Shown here: one piece after another, positions 34,989 to 45,114 of the stretch
How positions within the stretch are numbered: position 1 is the stretch's first letter
How the letters are laid out: each line of letters starts with the position of its first letter
Origin: CAYWRO01 sp964460345
GTDB lineage: Bacteria > Planctomycetota > Phycisphaerae > Phycisphaerales > UBA1924
Direction: 5' to 3'
Length of the DNA stretch: 64,000 nt
NCBI GenBank assembly: GCA_964460345.1
Contig: CAYWRO010000012.1
Span: 1-64,000 of the forward strand
Translations under genes and position numbers: made by a program
Notes under the pieces: model-generated
Databases searched by the model: none
What the model saw: the letters and a program-made list of their open reading frames with translations, nothing else
What the model was told of the DNA's origin: nothing

Positions 34989-37900
34989 GTGGGCACGGAC
35001 CCGGAGATCACTGACCATGGTGAGCACCCGGAGGGGCGCTCGGCGTCACCGCCGTTCGTCACGGGAGGCGGTGGATTCGAATACGAGGACCGTGTCGCCG
35101 CATTCGTGCTAGCAGCGATTCTTGCTGGGCAGCCGCCGTTCGGGGAGGACGTGGGACTCGTGCGGCGCGTCGACTGGCAGACGTCCGACATCGGATGGGA
35201 GTTTGATGACCTCCTGCTCACGCGAGTTGGAGCGAACGACCCCAAGCTAGCCATCTCGTGCAAGGCAGGGACGCATGTCACGGGCGGGGGCTGGCCAGCA
35301 GATGCCGCCGCACAGATCTGGAAGCAGTGGACGCGGAGCGCGCAGAATCCATTCCGCCGCGGGGTTGACTTACTTGGCGTCGTCACTGGGAGCCTTGCGC
35401 TCGGCGTGGATGAAGCGTGGGACCGCGTGGTTCACGAAGCCGTTCCAACTGATCCCGCGCGAATTGCCATCCGGTTCAGCGGGCCAGGCGCTTCCAATCA
35501 GATGGCCCGGGAACTGGTCGAGAGCCTCAAGCGCCCAGATGCCGTCGCAGGCGAGGCGGCGAATGAGCCGGTCGAGCGAGCGGAGTTGATCCGGAGCGTG
35601 AGGCTGTGGCGAAGAGATCTGCTCAGACTCGATTCGGCGGACACAACCCGTGCGGTCGAGTGGTGCCGCCAGGCGCTCGCGAGCGGTGACCGGGAGATCG
35701 CGCTCGACCTCCTCGAGTCGCTTCATTCCGTCGCGACAGACCGGCGCATCCGCGGTGGGACCATCGAGCTGCGCGATCTCGTCACCGAGTTGGGTCAGAG
35801 ATACTCGTTTCGGTGTTGGCCGCAGGACGAGGCGCCGTGGGAGCAGCTCGCAGTTCATTCGGCCGACCTGATGGGGGGAGTCCGCGAGTCGCTGGGCGAC
35901 AGGATCTGCCTTGCCCAAAGCGGCGCGATGGGCGAATTGGAGGAGGCCGCGATACCGGGCCATGTAGTCTTCATTGAGGGGGAGTCTGGTACCGGCAAGT
36001 CGGCGTTGGCGAAACGACTGAGCCGCAGCCAAGACCGTGTCCTTTGGTTCTCGGCGGCAGATCTGGAGGCCGAGACGCTTGGAGGAGTCGCGGCGAGCCT
36101 CGGTGTGCAAGCGCCTCTCGATGACTTGATCGACCGAGACCGCGTGCGCAGGGCGCTACTCGTGGTGGATGGTGCTGAGCGGCTGTCCGCTAGGGGCTTA
36201 CGACATGCGGCGCGACTCGCGGCGGCAGCGGTGCGAGCGGCGAGGCCGTGGCTCGTGGTCGTTACGACGCAGCGGGAGGGCACCGATCGAATGCTTGTCG
36301 ATCTTCAGCGTCAGGGACTCGATCCAGAGGCATGTCGATCCGTGCCAATCGCTCTTCCGGGGGAGGAGATGATCAGCACCCTCATGCCGGCCTTGCCCCT
36401 GAAGCTCGCCGGCAGTCCATCGCGTGCCCTGCTGCGCGCGCTCCGAAACCTCAAAGTGCTGGACTTGACGATTCACTCGGTGACTCAGAAGACCTTACGT
36501 GGCTTCCCTGATCTAGTAGAGCAGGTCTGGGCCGGCTTCCTCGGCCAGGAGGACAAGGCCGCTCGGGCTGGCGTCCTCAAGATCCTGGCGCGCGCCGACG
36601 CCAACGTGCTGACTGGGGGCGCGCCGAGTCACGAGCTTCGCGGCGCCGAAGACGAACGGGTAGCAGAGCGGCTAGCGGCGAATGGATTGCTCCTCTTCCG
36701 TCGGGAGCGATACTTCTTCCGGCATGACTTGATCGGAGACTGGGGGCGCCTCCTGCACCTCGTCGAGTCCGCAGAGGACGTGGACAAAATCCTTGATGAA
36801 GTCGCGCCGAACATCCGGTGGGCTCCGGCGATCCGGCTGTATGCAGAGTGGTCGCTGGGTACGGGAGATGCTCAGCGTCAGCGCATCGTCGACCTGGTCT
36901 CGGAGGAACGTCCCCACCCGGCGCTGGACCCACTGATCGAGGGCCTTTGCCGGTCGCCCGACTCTGCGCCCGTGCTCGACCAAGTCCTCGCGAGGCTTGG
37001 AACCACCAGAGTTTCGGTTGTGGCGAGGATACTCCGAACCTTCCTCGCAGTGGCGACAGAGCCTTCGGCACTCAGCCTGGCGCTACGACGGGACCATCCA
37101 ATGGGGGCCATGGCCCGAGCGATGTACAGGGTGCCCATGCCCGAGCTCTGGCCCGGCGTGGTCGAGGCGCTCGACAAGCGGTCCGCCGATCTCGCCCCGT
37201 TGCTGCCCCTGCATCTCGGGGAAGTCGCGCGCGTGTGGTTACTCGACGAAACCACCGCGAACAAGGGCGAGTACGCAAGAACCTCTCTCGCCTGCGCGAG
37301 CCTGGCGGTCGCGGCCGCCCGCGAACTTCAGGCTCGCTTGGCGGTGACGCGCGGCAGTGACAAGGAAGACGATGAGCGGGTGTTCGAGGCGTTACTTCTC
37401 GCCGCTCCCTGGCTTCCGGACGAGGTAGCGCAGGTCGCCCTTGAACTGTCGCATCGTCTCCCTACGCCGCCTGCGGTTGTCGAGCGGGTCGAGGCCGAAA
37501 GGAAGCGAGTCGAAGATGCGATCGCCCAACGGCTCACCCAGATGTCGGAAACCGAGCGCGCCGCATCCGCACGTCGCACCTTTTCAATCGGCCCGTTGCC
37601 GCGGAAGAAGCGAGATCCGTTCGCGGAAGGACCGTCAGAACAAGTGGAGGATTCGTTCCGGAACGCGGTGTTCAAACCAGGCGCGGTTGTGCGACTGATG
37701 TTGCAGCGACCGAAGATCGCGCAGGAGGTGCTGCTTGCCTGTTGCCTTGAGGACCCAACTCAGGATGACCCGTTGTACGCGGACTTTCCGCACGACGACC
37801 ACACCGGCACTGTCAGCAAGCTGGACTGGTTCCCACCGCTCTACCTGCGCGGGCCATGGCTCGGTCTGCTGCTCCGGTCACCGGAGCATGGGCTTGAGGC

Positions 37901-40376
37901 AGTCATACGACTCATCTCCGTCGCAACCCAAGAGTGGCTGAGGCTCCTGATTCCTCCTCCCGGCTCGAAGAGACACGATTGGATGACGAAATGGTCGACG
38001 ATTGTCCTCGACGTGGACGGCGAACTCCGGACGTTCCGAGGCGGCGCTGAAGTCTTCGGATGGTATAGGGGCCACGGGCGCCCCGGTAACATCGTCGCCT
38101 CGGCACTCATGGCGCTTGAGCATTGGCTATACCGGTGCATGGACGCCGGACAGTCGATCGACCGGGCCGTCCAGAGGATTCTTGAGTCCGGGGACTCCGT
38201 AGCTCTCCTCGGCGTGCTGGCCGCGCTGGCACGGCGCCATCAAGATCTGCTCAGGGGGCCGCTCCTTCCGCTGGTTTCGTCGTGGATGCTCCTCGACCGG
38301 GATGAGGCTCTGACTGCGCAATCGCGCATGCCCGAGATCGACCCGTTCGGCCTCAAGGCGCTCAATACATGGCTGGATGACGAGGCCGACAAGTGGTCGA
38401 ACCTCCCGCACCGAGGGTTGAGCTTGCCGTGGAAAATTGCGGCGAAGCTCACCTTCGGCGAACAGGGCATTGTCACGGCGTGCGAGAAGGCGAGAGCACG
38501 GTGGCAAGCCGAGGTTGCTGACGGAACCTGCATCGCCCCTGAAACGGTTGAGCGACTTAGGGCCCTGCTCAACCCCCAGAATCTGACTGTGACGAAGCAT
38601 GAGGCGGGGCACGTCATCATCGAGGTCACGTGGCCGCCGGACTTTGCGGCCAGATTCGGAGAGGGGGAGAAGGAATCGGAGCGTGGCATCGCCGCGTTCC
38701 ATATCCGCAAGAGAATGCGGGAAACCCTGGACCGTCGTCAGGCACTGACAGACTCCCAAGCAGAAGCGTTGTGGAATGCGACGAGTTCACTTCGTGACCA
38801 GCCTTCCACCGCCGATGAGACGGAGGCAACCTCACCCGCATCGGCGCGTGCTGCGGTGGCTGCGGTTCTGGAGATGCTCGCCGGCGATTGGCTCGACAGG
38901 TTCCCCGAGCGACGCGCGTGGTGCGAGAGCGCGGCGCGCAGCGTGGGCGAGCGTTCGACCCGGGATGATGGGCTCCCGAGCGGGGTGTCGATGTTCAAGG
39001 AGCACGCAGAGGCGTTCGCCGGTACTTGGGCGGTCGCCCGCCTGGCAGCAGGTGACTCGCGTCCCGAGGTGCGGAGGATTCTGGCCGAGGCCGTCATGGC
39101 CGACGAACCGATTGTGACAGGGCAGGTGCTCACGGCCGCAGTCAGTGCAGCCAAGAGGCTGCCGGATGAGCTGGGACGGTTGTTCAACTTGTTGTGGTTG
39201 TGGGCGGCGTTGTGCAATCTGTCGCCAGGTTGGCCCGGCGAGGAGAACGAGAAGGCGATCGCCGAAGCACGGCGCCGGAGGCTCGTTTCCGCCTTTGTGG
39301 GCGCACGTATCCCCAACACGCCGATCCCGTGGGAGCAACTTCGGCTGCGTGCAGCGCGAGTGAGGGAACGACACGACCGGCGACGACGCGCTCGAGCGCC
39401 CTCGTGGTATGTTCAAGACGACGCTGGCTCACAGGGCGTCGCGGCGCTCCCGGACAACTGGGCAGAATATGACAACCACGGCTTCAACTGGAGCGTGCTG
39501 GAGAGAGTGATTCTGCCCCTGCCTGTAGTGGTGCGACCATCAAGAGGCTCATCGCTCAGCACATTGATTGAACTCGATCGCCGGCTCCTGGACCTCGTCA
39601 CCTTCACTATGTCCCGCGCACGCCGCGATGGTACTGGCGAAGACCGGCTGCCCAACCTGTTCGACCACTACGCACTTGGGCGGCTGGCTTTGCTGATCGC
39701 GAGCCACGAGGACGACGCCTTCGCTGCGGAGACATGGAAACGAGTGGCGATCCTTCTTGCGAACCACCCCAAGTGGTGCGAGGCATTCTTCGATGACTGG
39801 TTCCGTCAACCTCGAACCGAGCCCGAGCAGGCCCAGGGATTTCACCGGCGTTGGAGAGCGATGGTTGAAACGGCCTTGCAACTGCCGGAGTGGGAGCCCG
39901 ACGCGGAGCAATGGTCGTACGATCGGGCCAAAACGTGGTCGGCGCTCTTGGGCGTGCACGAGCGGGGATCGAACCTCGGGATCGACGCCGACCGGCCCTA
40001 TCTGGAGACGATCCGAGACGTGTACGCAAAGTGGGCACGACGGGCGCTTACCGATCGTTGGCGGCTGCGCACATTCTGCGGATTCCTCCAGAAGCCAGGG
40101 GCGACTGATCTCCGCGTACCAGCGCTGCCTTGGATCAGGAAGGCCCTCGAAGGGTTGTCGGCGTATCTGGGCCGCGAGCGCGAACTCGTTCGTGAGGTTG
40201 CGGCGGTCTGTGTTGTAGCGTGGCACTCGCACCGCGAGGAGATCTTGGGGACAGCGACCTCGCGCGAGTCGCTCGTCTGGATCATTCGACTACTTTCCCG
40301 CATGCGGGTGGAGGAGATCGCGGAAGTGCGAGAAGACCTTGAGGCGGCCGTTGCGCCGAACGACACAGACAGGTAG
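34989..40376 (+). CDS. Giant nuclease-NTPase (STAND/Avs-like), defence candidate 1
   Basis: The product is 1795 residues. GTG 34989 is the only usable start near the first conserved segment; the next in-frame Met is at ~172. Residues ~28-95 look like a PD-(D/E)xK nuclease: GGGFEYEDRVAAFVLAAIL (Glu31/Glu33), WEFDDLLL (Asp73/74), AISCKAG (Lys92). Walker A GESGTGKS is at 331-338 and Walker B ALLVVDGAE at 389-397, followed by VVTTQREG-like sensor sequence. The remaining ~1300 residues are helical without other motifs I recognise. The order effector-NTPase-helical sensor is that of STAND (Avs-type) antiphage proteins that bind phage proteins and then activate a nuclease. It faces the second giant gene tail to tail. 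I cannot assign it to a numbered Avs type. Confidence 0.75.
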   Translation: MGTDPEITDHGEHPEGRSASPPFVTGGGGFEYEDRVAAFVLAAILAGQPPFGEDVGLVRRVDWQTSDIGWEFDDLLLTRVGANDPKLAISCKAGTHVTGGGWPADAAAQIWKQWTRSAQNPFRRGVDLLGVVTGSLALGVDEAWDRVVHEAVPTDPARIAIRFSGPGASNQMARELVESLKRPDAVAGEAANEPVERAELIRSVRLWRRDLLRLDSADTTRAVEWCRQALASGDREIALDLLESLHSVATDRRIRGGTIELRDLVTELGQRYSFRCWPQDEAPWEQLAVHSADLMGGVRESLGDRICLAQSGAMGELEEAAIPGHVVFIEGESGTGKSALAKRLSRSQDRVLWFSAADLEAETLGGVAASLGVQAPLDDLIDRDRVRRALLVVDGAERLSARGLRHAARLAAAAVRAARPWLVVVTTQREGTDRMLVDLQRQGLDPEACRSVPIALPGEEMISTLMPALPLKLAGSPSRALLRALRNLKVLDLTIHSVTQKTLRGFPDLVEQVWAGFLGQEDKAARAGVLKILARADANVLTGGAPSHELRGAEDERVAERLAANGLLLFRRERYFFRHDLIGDWGRLLHLVESAEDVDKILDEVAPNIRWAPAIRLYAEWSLGTGDAQRQRIVDLVSEERPHPALDPLIEGLCRSPDSAPVLDQVLARLGTTRVSVVARILRTFLAVATEPSALSLALRRDHPMGAMARAMYRVPMPELWPGVVEALDKRSADLAPLLPLHLGEVARVWLLDETTANKGEYARTSLACASLAVAAARELQARLAVTRGSDKEDDERVFEALLLAAPWLPDEVAQVALELSHRLPTPPAVVERVEAERKRVEDAIAQRLTQMSETERAASARRTFSIGPLPRKKRDPFAEGPSEQVEDSFRNAVFKPGAVVRLMLQRPKIAQEVLLACCLEDPTQDDPLYADFPHDDHTGTVSKLDWFPPLYLRGPWLGLLLRSPEHGLEAVIRLISVATQEWLRLLIPPPGSKRHDWMTKWSTIVLDVDGELRTFRGGAEVFGWYRGHGRPGNIVASALMALEHWLYRCMDAGQSIDRAVQRILESGDSVALLGVLAALARRHQDLLRGPLLPLVSSWMLLDRDEALTAQSRMPEIDPFGLKALNTWLDDEADKWSNLPHRGLSLPWKIAAKLTFGEQGIVTACEKARARWQAEVADGTCIAPETVERLRALLNPQNLTVTKHEAGHVIIEVTWPPDFAARFGEGEKESERGIAAFHIRKRMRETLDRRQALTDSQAEALWNATSSLRDQPSTADETEATSPASARAAVAAVLEMLAGDWLDRFPERRAWCESAARSVGERSTRDDGLPSGVSMFKEHAEAFAGTWAVARLAAGDSRPEVRRILAEAVMADEPIVTGQVLTAAVSAAKRLPDELGRLFNLLWLWAALCNLSPGWPGEENEKAIAEARRRRLVSAFVGARIPNTPIPWEQLRLRAARVRERHDRRRRARAPSWYVQDDAGSQGVAALPDNWAEYDNHGFNWSVLERVILPLPVVVRPSRGSSLSTLIELDRRLLDLVTFTMSRARRDGTGEDRLPNLFDHYALGRLALLIASHEDDAFAAETWKRVAILLANHPKWCEAFFDDWFRQPRTEPEQAQGFHRRWRAMVETALQLPEWEPDAEQWSYDRAKTWSALLGVHERGSNLGIDADRPYLETIRDVYAKWARRALTDRWRLRTFCGFLQKPGATDLRVPALPWIRKALEGLSAYLGRERELVREVAAVCVVAWHSHREEILGTATSRESLVWIIRLLSRMRVEEIAEVREDLEAAVAPNDTDR

Positions 40377-40379
40377 CGA

Positions 40380-40404
40380 CCGGCGTGCCAATCCTGTGCG
40401 CCGG
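40380..40404. terminator. Hairpin between convergent giant genes
   Basis: CCGGCG and CGCCGG pair around 13 bases, 4 bases after the stop of the rightward gene and about 100 bases before the stop of the leftward one. It could end transcription from either side. No T-tract is present. Confidence 0.45.
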
Positions 40405-40500
40405 CGAGTTGCCCGACCTAAACAGTTGCACCCGATGAGATCGGTGCATCGCACGAGACATCGCGCGGCTCAAGTGTCGAAGACAAAGTGCGGCGCCAGA

Positions 40501-43500
40501 TCATTCATCCCAACGCCGTGCCAGGGAAGCGATATCCCGCTCGGTCTTCTTGCGACGTCGATCGAGTTCTCGCCAAATGTGCATGCCGAGTTGGTATGGA
40601 CGACTTCGCAGTGCTTCGAGGAACCCAAGGGGGTCGCTGCGGTCGGACAGGACATCAGGATCCGCGAGAGACACAACAGCCGTGCAGATCCCCCACGCGT
40701 CACCGTCTTCTGCGGTACCGAGCATCTCGATTAGTTCACGTGCCTCCGCCTCCTGTTGAAGGCGGCGGAGGGCGCAGATCGCGGTCGTACACACGTTCCC
40801 GTGCGTATCGTGCAGGACGGTGCGCCGCAACTCGGCCGCAAGGGGGGCGCCGAGGTAGCTAGACATATACGCGGCAACACGCCGTGTACGCCAGTCGTCG
40901 GCCACCAAACGGCGGGCGACCTCGTCAGCGGCGCGGGCAGGCTGGACCGAGCATCGCAGACCAATCGCCAGCCTCCGACAAACCGCGGGATCGTACGTCG
41001 TTACAGCGTGATCGAACGCCAGAGTCAAGCCACGAGCGACATCGCAGCGCACCATGATCTTGACCATCGAGTCCTGATCGCGCGGCTCCGAAAGGAGCGA
41101 CTGGTGAGCAAGTTCGAACGCCGCCTCCGGTTCCGCCTCGGCCAGCCGCTCGATCGCATTCGCCTTCGCGCCCGTGACATGGATTGGGCTCCGGCTGGAG
41201 TCACCGAGCTCCCACAAGCGCTCACGGTCCACCCGGTCATGTGGATCTAGCCATTTGGGTTCGAGTGCGATCGTCACAAGATCGATGCCCTTACCAGCGC
41301 GCGGCCGGTGGTAGGTGGCACGCCGCCGCCACTCGGGCATAGAGCGCAGCCAGGCCATCACGCGGCGGTCCGCATCGTCAAGCGGGCCAGCATGCGCAAT
41401 CGCCCCGTCCAGCAGATCGATCGCCGCTCTATGGGGCCCCATGCTCACGAGCACGGCCGCTTCCAGTTTGTGATGGCCCGATCGGTACTGTTGTAGCAAT
41501 CGGTCGTGCAGATCCTGGTCAGGCCCTCCGAGACCCTGCAGTGCCAGAATGGCGGTCAAAGCCACTTCACTGTCGAGCGGGGACCGAAGGAAAGCCTCCT
41601 TGACGCGATCGCGGAGGTCGAAGCGGCCGCTCAGCCCAACGGCCAGAATGGCCGCAGCATGCTGCGGATCTGTCGGGTTCTGCATCGCTTGGAGCGCGGG
41701 CCGCAACTCGCGGTCGGAGAGTGGGGCGGCGCCGGTACGAGCATCACGTAGATCAGGAGACACGTGGGTTCCGAGCCGCATGATGGCGTGAACCAACTCG
41801 ACACCCTCTCCGAGGGCGGCCAAAGTGGTTGTGGCGCTCTGCGCTACGATCGGAAACGCGTTTGGCCGCATCGGCGGCAACTCCTGGGCCAACTCTGCGA
41901 CGAGACGACGGGTTTTGGCATCTGGTCTTGCTCCCGCTAACTCACACCCTTTCAGCCGTGCCGGTTGACTATCGGAACGAAGGAGGGCATTCAAGACCGT
42001 GGTCAAGCCCTCCCCGCCGATCTTGAGCAGGACGCTCAATGCGGATTCGAAGACGTGATCTACGAATCCAGTCGTGTTACCCGCACGGTGTACCGCGGCC
42101 GCTGCAAGGCGACGTTCCAGATCTGAGCCACGTCTGTCCCGGAGCTTGCTCAACGGAGTGTGGCCGTTCAAGGCGTCAACTCGCTCCAGAGGCCTCGTCA
42201 GACTTCGCCAGGAGTCAGCATCTGGCGACGGTCCCAGTCCCTCGAGGGCGTCCTCGAGCTCGCGAACCACCGCGTCCGCCGCAGGAGCCGTGATGCGGTC
42301 TCCCGCGACGACCAAGCCCAGGTAGGCATCCGCTTCATCGGGTGCTATCTCGGCAAGGCGCAGTGCTTCCTCGCACGCTCTCTGTGGCGAGAGCCCCATG
42401 AGCAAGTCGCGCAGATTGCGCGCGTGCAACCACAACTGCTCGGGCGCAACAGCGGCCAACCGACCGATAGCTCGATCCGGGTTGAACAGCGCGAGAGCCC
42501 ACGCGGCAGTGCCCCCGACGGCCTCATCCGTGGATGCTGCCCACGTCTCCAGACGGACAAGCTCTTCCTCGTCCCGGAACCGCATAATGCAGTTGATGAG
42601 GCACCTGCGCTTCTCTGATGGGACTCGAGCCATGAGCGTTGCTTTGTACTCAATCCACACCGCGCGGGCGGCATCGCCTTCTGTCCGGGCAAGGGCGTAG
42701 GCGATCTGGCTCAGCAGCGATCCGTCGGAGCCAAGCGACGAGATCTGGCGCCCAGCCCAGCCTGGATCCAACTGCAGACACGCCGCGAGGGCCTTAGATG
42801 ACGCTCGATACGCCGCATGGTGCTTCGCTGGTTCCTTGGCGAACTCTGCGGCCTGCTGACGATCCAGCGTCCACACTTGGTCCAGCAGGTCCGCCCTCGG
42901 GAGGTGGGCGAGCAGCCGGAGAGCAACGTCTCGAACTCCAGGGTGGACGTCATTCAGCCATCCCCCCAGTAGCGGTCGGATGGCGCCGGGTTCGCGTTTG
43001 GCTACTCTGACGAGCGTCGAGGCCGCCAGGTGCGCACAACTCGCTGTGTCCCGCGGAGCAGCGTGACGGAGGCGATCGAGGATGATCGGAACGATCCGCG
43101 CGCCCAGCGTTGGGAGAGACTCCTCCGCAAAGGTCGTGACGGGGACAAAGCGACCAGTGTCGAAGCGAGCGAGGATGTTCCAAGCTTCGGAAGCTGGGTC
43201 ATACCTGTCGCTCAGGAGCCACAGGGTGTCGAGCAGCACGAACCCAAAGCGCCAGCGCCAGCTGTCAGTGCGCGTGACGATTGCCTGCAGCTGATCGGCG
43301 ACATGGTCGAAGCTCAACTCCTTGCCGGCCCGCTGCACCAACCATTGAGCGACCGCCCAGCACATGAGCCGATCGTGCCAAAACTGGACAGATCCGTCCG
43401 CGTTTTCCCGAAGCCAACCGGATCCTGCTAGACGCGATAGTGCGTCTGGTCCGACACCTTCAGCGATCAACACCTCAGGGGGCCAGGGATATACAGGAGG

Positions 43501-45042
43501 GTCTTCTAGCAGCCTGCTCGCCAACGCTCGGATCAGTGCAAGGTCGTGAGGTTGACCGGCTCGATGATCTCGGATCCGACGCCAATAGCGATCCATCAAC
43601 TCGTATTCGTCGTGTGGCGATCCGGATCGCTCGGTCCCGAGGTCCGCGTAGAGCTGCGCGAGAATGGGACGCCGTAGTACATCGCGCATGTCCTCGGGAA
43701 CGCTCAGCCATGGCTGGGCGCGGTGCGCCATGTATGTGCGCAGCTCCGAGCGCGTAAAGTCGGCAAGCTCGATGATCGCCACACGTTCCCCGCAAGTCTG
43801 CTGTAGCGCCCTGGCGACCTCAGTGGGAGCGGAGATCGCCAAGCGAATATCCCATCCCTCCCAGTCGAGACCTGCTAGATATTCCGCTTCGTCACGCGTG
43901 TGAACACCATCAACACAGATCAGCGCCCATGGCCTCGGAGCGTTCGTGTTGACGCGCATGCGACGTTCGGCCACGCTCTCCAACGAGAGCCCGCGATCGT
44001 GCTCAAGACCGCCGCGCCAGATGGCCTCTGCTGCAATGGTGTCCGCCTGGTGACCACCTCGCGCGGCTGGCACCCAGACCACGACTCCCGGACCCTCGGC
44101 GGCCGCGCGCGCCAGCGCCGCCAAGGCCCATGTTTTACCCTGGCCGCTTTCGCCGGTGATGACGTGGATCATCTGACCAGGCTCTAGCGAAAACGGGCCG
44201 CGCACATCGAGGTCAGCTACGAATCCGGCGCGCTCCAGAGCCCCGCCCAACCGCGCCCGCAGCCGCGCCTGCAATCTCTCCCAATCCAGGAAGGACGTTG
44301 GGGATAGGCCGGCTTGGCGGAGCAGCGCCTCCGGCCGAATCCGCTCGTCGCCTCGGCTTGCCAACTGCAGCACTCGTCCGCACAGCTCGTGTCGCTTCGC
44401 CTCAACGTCATCGATTTCATCGACGCTGGCTATCAAACGATCACGCACCAGGCGGTTCAGCTCAGATGCCGATTGCATCTCGATCATTTCGAACCGCCCA
44501 AGGAACCGGAAGACTCGGCGGTGCAGGGCATCCTCGGACTCGTCTTCGGTCGTGGACCTGCGGCGAACAGAGTCCACGACCAATGAAAACAGTTGCCGCT
44601 CGGTCATCGGCCTGCCGCGTGCGAACTTCACAGGATGGTGGTTGTCCAGCGCTGCGATCACCGGGCCTGACTCCGGCTCCACAATCTGCTTGAAGAAGGC
44701 AAGAACAGGCTTGAGCGTTCCGATCCGGCCCTCGGTCACGAACCGGTATACCTCGACGTCATCGTCGGCTGCGCCAAAGAGGTCCGGTAGGACATCCTCC
44801 ACGAGTTCAGATAACGACCAGGGACGCTCGTGCGACCGGGCCTTCCATTGCTCAACAATACGGCCTCCCCTCGCCGCAACCTGGAGGTCTCCTCCGTCAA
44901 CAGGCTCGATGACGAGGACGGCCTCCTCGAGGTCATTGCTGCCGACCCGGCCTTGAACAGAAACCTCGACCGCGCGGCCGAGGGTGCCAAGGATCTGATA
45001 CAGAATGCCGTTGGCCGTCGCTGGGCCGCCCGCCTTTGCCAT
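40501..45042 (-). CDS. Giant nuclease-NTPase (STAND-like), defence candidate 2
   Basis: The product is 1513 residues. ATG 45042 was chosen because GGAGGT lies 5 bases upstream and the domain begins MAKAGGPATANGILYQILGT; the frame runs on to 45114. Residues ~10-70 resemble a PD-(D/E)xK fold (LEEAVLVIEPVDGGDLQVAA with Asp52, then IVEQWKAR with Gln65/Lys67). Walker A GESGQGKT lies at 297-304 and Walker B WALICVDGVH near 372-380. The C-terminal two thirds carry HEAT-like helical repeats (VHPGVRDVALRLLAHLPRAD, DSEVALTAILALQGLGG). The architecture parallels the convergent partner but the two are not obviously close homologues. The tyrosine recombinase gene lies 72 bases upstream on the same strand, so co-transcription is likely. 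Confidence 0.75.
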   Translation of the reverse strand: MAKAGGPATANGILYQILGTLGRAVEVSVQGRVGSNDLEEAVLVIEPVDGGDLQVAARGGRIVEQWKARSHERPWSLSELVEDVLPDLFGAADDDVEVYRFVTEGRIGTLKPVLAFFKQIVEPESGPVIAALDNHHPVKFARGRPMTERQLFSLVVDSVRRRSTTEDESEDALHRRVFRFLGRFEMIEMQSASELNRLVRDRLIASVDEIDDVEAKRHELCGRVLQLASRGDERIRPEALLRQAGLSPTSFLDWERLQARLRARLGGALERAGFVADLDVRGPFSLEPGQMIHVITGESGQGKTWALAALARAAAEGPGVVVWVPAARGGHQADTIAAEAIWRGGLEHDRGLSLESVAERRMRVNTNAPRPWALICVDGVHTRDEAEYLAGLDWEGWDIRLAISAPTEVARALQQTCGERVAIIELADFTRSELRTYMAHRAQPWLSVPEDMRDVLRRPILAQLYADLGTERSGSPHDEYELMDRYWRRIRDHRAGQPHDLALIRALASRLLEDPPVYPWPPEVLIAEGVGPDALSRLAGSGWLRENADGSVQFWHDRLMCWAVAQWLVQRAGKELSFDHVADQLQAIVTRTDSWRWRFGFVLLDTLWLLSDRYDPASEAWNILARFDTGRFVPVTTFAEESLPTLGARIVPIILDRLRHAAPRDTASCAHLAASTLVRVAKREPGAIRPLLGGWLNDVHPGVRDVALRLLAHLPRADLLDQVWTLDRQQAAEFAKEPAKHHAAYRASSKALAACLQLDPGWAGRQISSLGSDGSLLSQIAYALARTEGDAARAVWIEYKATLMARVPSEKRRCLINCIMRFRDEEELVRLETWAASTDEAVGGTAAWALALFNPDRAIGRLAAVAPEQLWLHARNLRDLLMGLSPQRACEEALRLAEIAPDEADAYLGLVVAGDRITAPAADAVVRELEDALEGLGPSPDADSWRSLTRPLERVDALNGHTPLSKLRDRRGSDLERRLAAAAVHRAGNTTGFVDHVFESALSVLLKIGGEGLTTVLNALLRSDSQPARLKGCELAGARPDAKTRRLVAELAQELPPMRPNAFPIVAQSATTTLAALGEGVELVHAIMRLGTHVSPDLRDARTGAAPLSDRELRPALQAMQNPTDPQHAAAILAVGLSGRFDLRDRVKEAFLRSPLDSEVALTAILALQGLGGPDQDLHDRLLQQYRSGHHKLEAAVLVSMGPHRAAIDLLDGAIAHAGPLDDADRRVMAWLRSMPEWRRRATYHRPRAGKGIDLVTIALEPKWLDPHDRVDRERLWELGDSSRSPIHVTGAKANAIERLAEAEPEAAFELAHQSLLSEPRDQDSMVKIMVRCDVARGLTLAFDHAVTTYDPAVCRRLAIGLRCSVQPARAADEVARRLVADDWRTRRVAAYMSSYLGAPLAAELRRTVLHDTHGNVCTTAICALRRLQQEAEARELIEMLGTAEDGDAWGICTAVVSLADPDVLSDRSDPLGFLEALRSRPYQLGMHIWRELDRRRKKTERDIASLARRWDE

Positions 45043-45114
45043 CACCCACCTCCACGTGCAACGAAGCCTATGGGCGCTAAAAGTGCTCTGCTCAACGCTG
45101 TACGGGTTCGGCAT

